Positions 60,513 through 64,000 of a stretch of 64,000 nt of DNA are shown here, one piece after another (position 1 is the stretch's first letter; each line of letters starts with the position of its first letter). The stretch spans positions 29,505-93,504 of the forward strand of contig JAOABP010000008.1 of assembly GCA_026418295.1 (NCBI GenBank), in the 5' to 3' direction. The translations under genes and the position numbers were made by a program. Source of the stretch: Caldifarciminota bacterium. Lineage in GTDB: Bacteria; Hydrothermota; Tepidihabitantia; Tepidihabitantales; Tepidihabitantaceae. Below the pieces are notes generated by a model. That model saw nothing but the letters and a program-made list of their open reading frames with translations. It was not told where the DNA came from and searched no databases.

Positions 60513-61637
60513 ATGGAGTTCCTGATCTTCGGTGCCGGACAGATGGCACAGGCGGTCGGTTTTGACCTTGTCCGCCAGCCGGATGTGGAAAGGGTTTATG
60601 TGGTGGACAACCAGCTGCGGCAGCTGCGCCGCCTGCAGCGGTTTCTCAACAGCAGCAAGATCAGACCCGTTCACATCCCTGCGACTGCGCCGGAATTAAA
60701 AGAGCTGCTTGCGCGCTGCCAGGCGGCGATCAGTTGCATCCCTTATAATTATAACCTCCGGCTCACCCGGATGGCGATTGCTGCCGGCACAAATTTCTGC
60801 GATCTCGGTGGTAACAACACGGTAGTGCGCCGCCAGCTGGCACTGGACCGTAAGGCACGAACTGCCGGTTGCACGGTGATCCCGGACTGCGGACTGGCGC
60901 CGGGAATGACCAACATTCTGGTTGCCGATGCGGTCTCCCGGCTTGACCGGACCGAAACGGTCAGAATCCGGGTTGGCGGCCTGCCGGTAAAACCCCAGCC
61001 TCCGCTCTTCTATAAGCTGGTCTTTTCCGCTCAGGGGCTGCTCAACGAGTATGCCGAACCGTGCCTGGTGCTCCGGAGTGGAAAAATTCAACGGGTAAAG
61101 GCGCTGACTGAACCGGAGACGGTTATCTTTCCGCCGCCCTTCGGCCGGCTGGAAGCCTTTCACACCTCAGGGGGCGCCTCAACTCTGCCTGAAACCTTCC
61201 AGAGAAAAATCAGGGAACTGGATTACAAAACCATCCGCTATCCCGGACACCGGCTGATGTTCGAGCTGATCATGAAGAGCGCGGTTGGCAACTGGCGCCG
61301 TCTGCCCCGTGCCGAACTTGCCTGCGCCCTGGAAAAGGTGCTGGGCTGGGAAACCGATGATGTAGTCCTGCTGCGGATTGAAGTCACCGGGATAAAAAAT
61401 GGCAGCCGACGGCTGCTCCGTTATCAGCTGATTGACTATGCAGACAAGAAGACCGGACTGACCGCAATGATGCGCACCACCGGCTTTTCAGCCGCGATTG
61501 TCAGCCTGATGCTGGCACGCAAGCAGATTCCTGTCTGCGGTGCCCAGCCGGGTGAAAAGGCGGTGCCGGCGGGCAGATTTATTGCCGAACTCCGGCACCG
61601 GGGATTAAATTTAACCATTCGCTCAGTTAAACTTTAG
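60513..61637 (+). CDS. Saccharopine dehydrogenase-like NAD(P)-binding protein
   Basis: The 374-residue protein has an N-terminal Rossmann motif (FGAGQMAQAVGFDL) and a C-terminal domain with PDCGLAPGMTNILVADAV, a hallmark of saccharopine dehydrogenase-type enzymes. It could act in lysine metabolism, but other carboxy-amine dehydrogenases have the same fold. GGAGG lies just before the ATG. Confidence 0.85.
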   Translation: MEFLIFGAGQMAQAVGFDLVRQPDVERVYVVDNQLRQLRRLQRFLNSSKIRPVHIPATAPELKELLARCQAAISCIPYNYNLRLTRMAIAAGTNFCDLGGNNTVVRRQLALDRKARTAGCTVIPDCGLAPGMTNILVADAVSRLDRTETVRIRVGGLPVKPQPPLFYKLVFSAQGLLNEYAEPCLVLRSGKIQRVKALTEPETVIFPPPFGRLEAFHTSGGASTLPETFQRKIRELDYKTIRYPGHRLMFELIMKSAVGNWRRLPRAELACALEKVLGWETDDVVLLRIEVTGIKNGSRRLLRYQLIDYADKKTGLTAMMRTTGFSAAIVSLMLARKQIPVCGAQPGEKAVPAGRFIAELRHRGLNLTIRSVKL

Positions 61638-61649
61638 AGAGGAGTTAGC

Positions 61650-64000
61650 ATGAAAAAGTCAGGGTTATTGCTGACACTGATTTTTATTCTGCCGGCATTG
61701 CTGACCGGCACCCCGCGCTGGATCGGACTGCAAACCGGCGCCACTGAAACACCGTCGCAGTTTGAGGTGCTGTCTTCTGATCAGCAGCACACCATCGTTG
61801 AGCTTAATCTTTCCGGTTTTTATGTTGAAGATACGGTTACCCCGGCAGGCCGGTTCCAGCGCCTGCGGCTGAACATTCCTGCCGCCGGTATGCTGACGCA
61901 AACCGGTGCTCCGGAGCTGCCGGTAGTCGCCCGGTTTATTGCGATTCCTGATTTTGCCGATGTCCAGATCCGGATTCTGGAGGAGGATGTAACAACTCTG
62001 ACCGGCTTCCGCATCTACCCCGCTCAGCCACCCCAGCCTGAAAACGGCCCGCAACCGCCATTTGTCATTGACGAAGCCCGCTATGCCCTGCCGGAATTTT
62101 ATCCCGAGACACCGGCGCGCATCAGTGCGCCGATGATCATGCGCGACTTCCGGCTCGTCCAGCTGGTAATTCAACCGGTGCGCCTCAACCCGGCAACCGG
62201 TGAACTCAGAATCTCCCACCGCATCCGGGTGGAGCTGAATTACGAAAACCACCCCGGGATCAACCCCAAAATCCAGCGCCGTCCGCGGATCTCCCGGGCA
62301 TTTGAACCGCTTTATCAATCCTTCATTGCCAATTACCGGTTTGTCGCCCCACCCCAGCGGGCAGAAGATGGAAGTTATCTGATCATTGTCAATGATCAGT
62401 TCGCCAGTGCGGTAACGCAGTTTGCCGAGTGGAAAAGGCGTAAAGGCTGGCAGACTGAGGTGGTTACCATTTCCCAGCTTGGCGGCAACGACACCGCCCG
62501 GATCTACAACTACATCCACAACGCCTATACCACCTGGCCCAAGCCGCCGGACTACGTCCTGCTCGTCGGTGATGCCCCTGAGTTCGTCAAATGCTGCCAC
62601 TGGCCCGGCGAGACCGATGCCTCTGATCTGTACTATTCACTCCACGAAGGCAATGATCTTCTTGCCGACCTGATGATTGCCCGGGTCTGTGTCCGGACCC
62701 TTGACGAAGCCCGGGCGGTAATGAACAAGCTCTGCCGTTATGAACAGGAACCCTATCTCGGTAATACCGAATGGTTTAACAGGGTGTGTGCCCTTGCCGG
62801 CTATGAAAGCGGCCAGCCTACCCGGTTCTGGACCGTCGTCATCCGCATCCGTAATTATGTCCTGGGCAGACCGTTCACCCAGTTTGATACCCTGTTTGAG
62901 CGCTGGGGACTGAATACCGCCCAGCGGCTTACCGATTCACTCAATCAGGGCCGAGCCTGGATGCTTTACCGTGGTCATGGTGACAACGACGCCTGGGCAA
63001 ATGTCAGCCCCTCCTGGACCAACTCCAATGTCTACGCCCTGAACAACGGCAGAATGACCCCGATGGTGATCGCGCCCACCTGCCTGTCCGGCAATTTTGA
63101 TGAAGCCGCAGACTGCCATGCTGAGGCCTGGCTCAAAGCGGGTGAGGAGAAGGGCGGGGTCGGCTATTTCGGGGCATCAGAGGTAAGTTATTCCGGTTAT
63201 AACGACTCGCTCGCTGCCGGCACTTTCATGTCCTATGCCGACAGCCTTGCCTATACCTTTGTCCAGTGCACTCAGTGGGGCAAGCTGTTCATGCTCCTTG
63301 CCTATCCGCTGCCGGATGAGATTTCGGAGGAGGAGCTTTATATGTTCAACAGCTTCGGCGACCCGGAACTGAACATCTGGTCAGCGACACCACGACAACT
63401 GACCGTTTCTCATCCCCAGACGATTATCATCGGCTCATTCCCGTTTACTGTCACCGTCTCCGACGGCGCGGGTCCGGTTGCCAATGCCCTTGTCTGTGTA
63501 ATGTCAAGACAGGACACCTCTGTTTATCAGGTCGGACATACCGACGGTTCGGGTCAGGTTTCCTTCAACCTCCAGACCACCCTGCCGGGTGATTCCATTT
63601 ATGTCACGGTAACCGGCAGAAATCTGCTGCCCTACCTGGGAAGTGCAATTACCATTACCCCCAATTACCCCTATGTTGTCTATCTCCGCAGCATTATTGA
63701 TGACTCAGGCGGCAATGGTGATGGCATCATCAACCCGGGTGAGATTATCAATCTGCCGACCTGGGTCAAGAACTACGGTGAGGTCGGGGCAGGCTCGGTC
63801 ACGGGCAGAATCCGGATTGCCGATCCCTTCATCACGATTCTGGACTCGGTGCGGGATTTCGGTACCATTCCGGCACATGACTCGGCGTTCACCGGTCCGG
63901 ACGGCTTCCAGTTTGCGGTTGCTCCGGCCTGCACCAATGGCCATGTCATCCGGTTCACGCTGGTCTGCCGGGATGCAAACGACTCGGTCTGGAATTCATT
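61650..64000 (+). CDS. Gingipain-like C25 cysteine peptidase, 3' end missing
   Basis: The frame is open from the ATG at 61650 (after AGAGAGGAG) to the right edge: 783 codons are visible. It has a signal peptide and a pro-region. A C25 domain opens near residue 245 (SYLIIVNDQFA), with catalytic His443 (YRGHGDND) and Cys478 (APTCLSGNFD). CARDB-like beta-sandwich domains follow. A C-terminal sorting domain is expected beyond the window. The domain order matches the gingipain at 29847-33347. Confidence 0.88.
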   Translation, partial: MKKSGLLLTLIFILPALLTGTPRWIGLQTGATETPSQFEVLSSDQQHTIVELNLSGFYVEDTVTPAGRFQRLRLNIPAAGMLTQTGAPELPVVARFIAIPDFADVQIRILEEDVTTLTGFRIYPAQPPQPENGPQPPFVIDEARYALPEFYPETPARISAPMIMRDFRLVQLVIQPVRLNPATGELRISHRIRVELNYENHPGINPKIQRRPRISRAFEPLYQSFIANYRFVAPPQRAEDGSYLIIVNDQFASAVTQFAEWKRRKGWQTEVVTISQLGGNDTARIYNYIHNAYTTWPKPPDYVLLVGDAPEFVKCCHWPGETDASDLYYSLHEGNDLLADLMIARVCVRTLDEARAVMNKLCRYEQEPYLGNTEWFNRVCALAGYESGQPTRFWTVVIRIRNYVLGRPFTQFDTLFERWGLNTAQRLTDSLNQGRAWMLYRGHGDNDAWANVSPSWTNSNVYALNNGRMTPMVIAPTCLSGNFDEAADCHAEAWLKAGEEKGGVGYFGASEVSYSGYNDSLAAGTFMSYADSLAYTFVQCTQWGKLFMLLAYPLPDEISEEELYMFNSFGDPELNIWSATPRQLTVSHPQTIIIGSFPFTVTVSDGAGPVANALVCVMSRQDTSVYQVGHTDGSGQVSFNLQTTLPGDSIYVTVTGRNLLPYLGSAITITPNYPYVVYLRSIIDDSGGNGDGIINPGEIINLPTWVKNYGEVGAGSVTGRIRIADPFITILDSVRDFGTIPAHDSAFTGPDGFQFAVAPACTNGHVIRFTLVCRDANDSVWNS

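Overview
The window reads as about 64 kb of chromosome from a GC-rich, probably anaerobic, Gram-negative-type bacterium that has not been placed here by any search. Several secreted proteins end in a C-terminal domain of the type IX secretion (Por) sorting type. Two of them are gingipain-like C25 peptidases. There are also a lipoprotein, outer-membrane-barrel-like proteins, a class III (anaerobic) ribonucleotide reductase, a class I fumarase and an orphan hydrogenase nickel chaperone. This mixture resembles uncultured lineages such as candidate phylum WOR-3 (Stahlbacteria/Hydrothermae). That placement is inference from gene content.

Layout. 1-1884: start of a DciA-like gene and a secreted BNR/Asp-box protein. 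2256-6959 (+): rpmA, a metallo-beta-lactamase-fold hydrolase, two-subunit class I fumarase, and a soluble fumarate-reductase-like Fe-S/flavoprotein pair. 6980-7405 (-): five tRNA genes (Glu, Gly, Cys, Leu, Lys in transcription order). 7455-9278 (-): membrane-anchored prolyl isomerase. 9384-13327 (+): radical-SAM fusion protein and RNase G. 13324-16531 (-): nrdR, nrdD, DUF167, preceded by a NrdR-box-like site and two perfect DnaA boxes. 16756-19308: divergent thiL and yjbQ-like genes, then a class V aminotransferase. 19305-29780 (+): secreted subtilase, rocD, folP-cdaA, DUF2723 glycosyltransferase, hypA, FG-GAP protein. 29847-33771 (-): gingipain and ndk. 34135-36274 (+): alternative GlmU-like protein and ROK kinase. 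36271-44192 (-): a long housekeeping operon rpsR-rplI-DUF151-tyrS-DUF3467-cca-M50-ftsK-GNAT-like. 44283-50181: small membrane protein, hutI and a VOC protein, secreted proteins. 50458-55261 (+): ECF sigma factor with an unusual partner, WG-repeat protein, flavin reductase, PIF1-like helicase, barrel protein. 55258-60376 (-): pyrR-pyrB-pyrC operon with a CBM9/DUF5916 protein. 60513-64000 (+): saccharopine-dehydrogenase-like protein and a second gingipain cut by the window edge.

Two genome-wide habits stand out. First, many genes have a near-consensus promoter (TTGACA-like, 16-17 bp, TATAAT-like) whose -10 box ends only 5-12 bases before the start codon. Their mRNAs should be leaderless or nearly so, and this corrects several start codons (ndk, the GlmU-like gene). 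Second, three divergent intergenic regions carry a degenerate 120-135 bp element. It has an invariant TTAGAGTC-N14-ATTTCAC head and a GGGCAGTTCCC tail. I do not recognise it, and it is the best candidate here for something undescribed.
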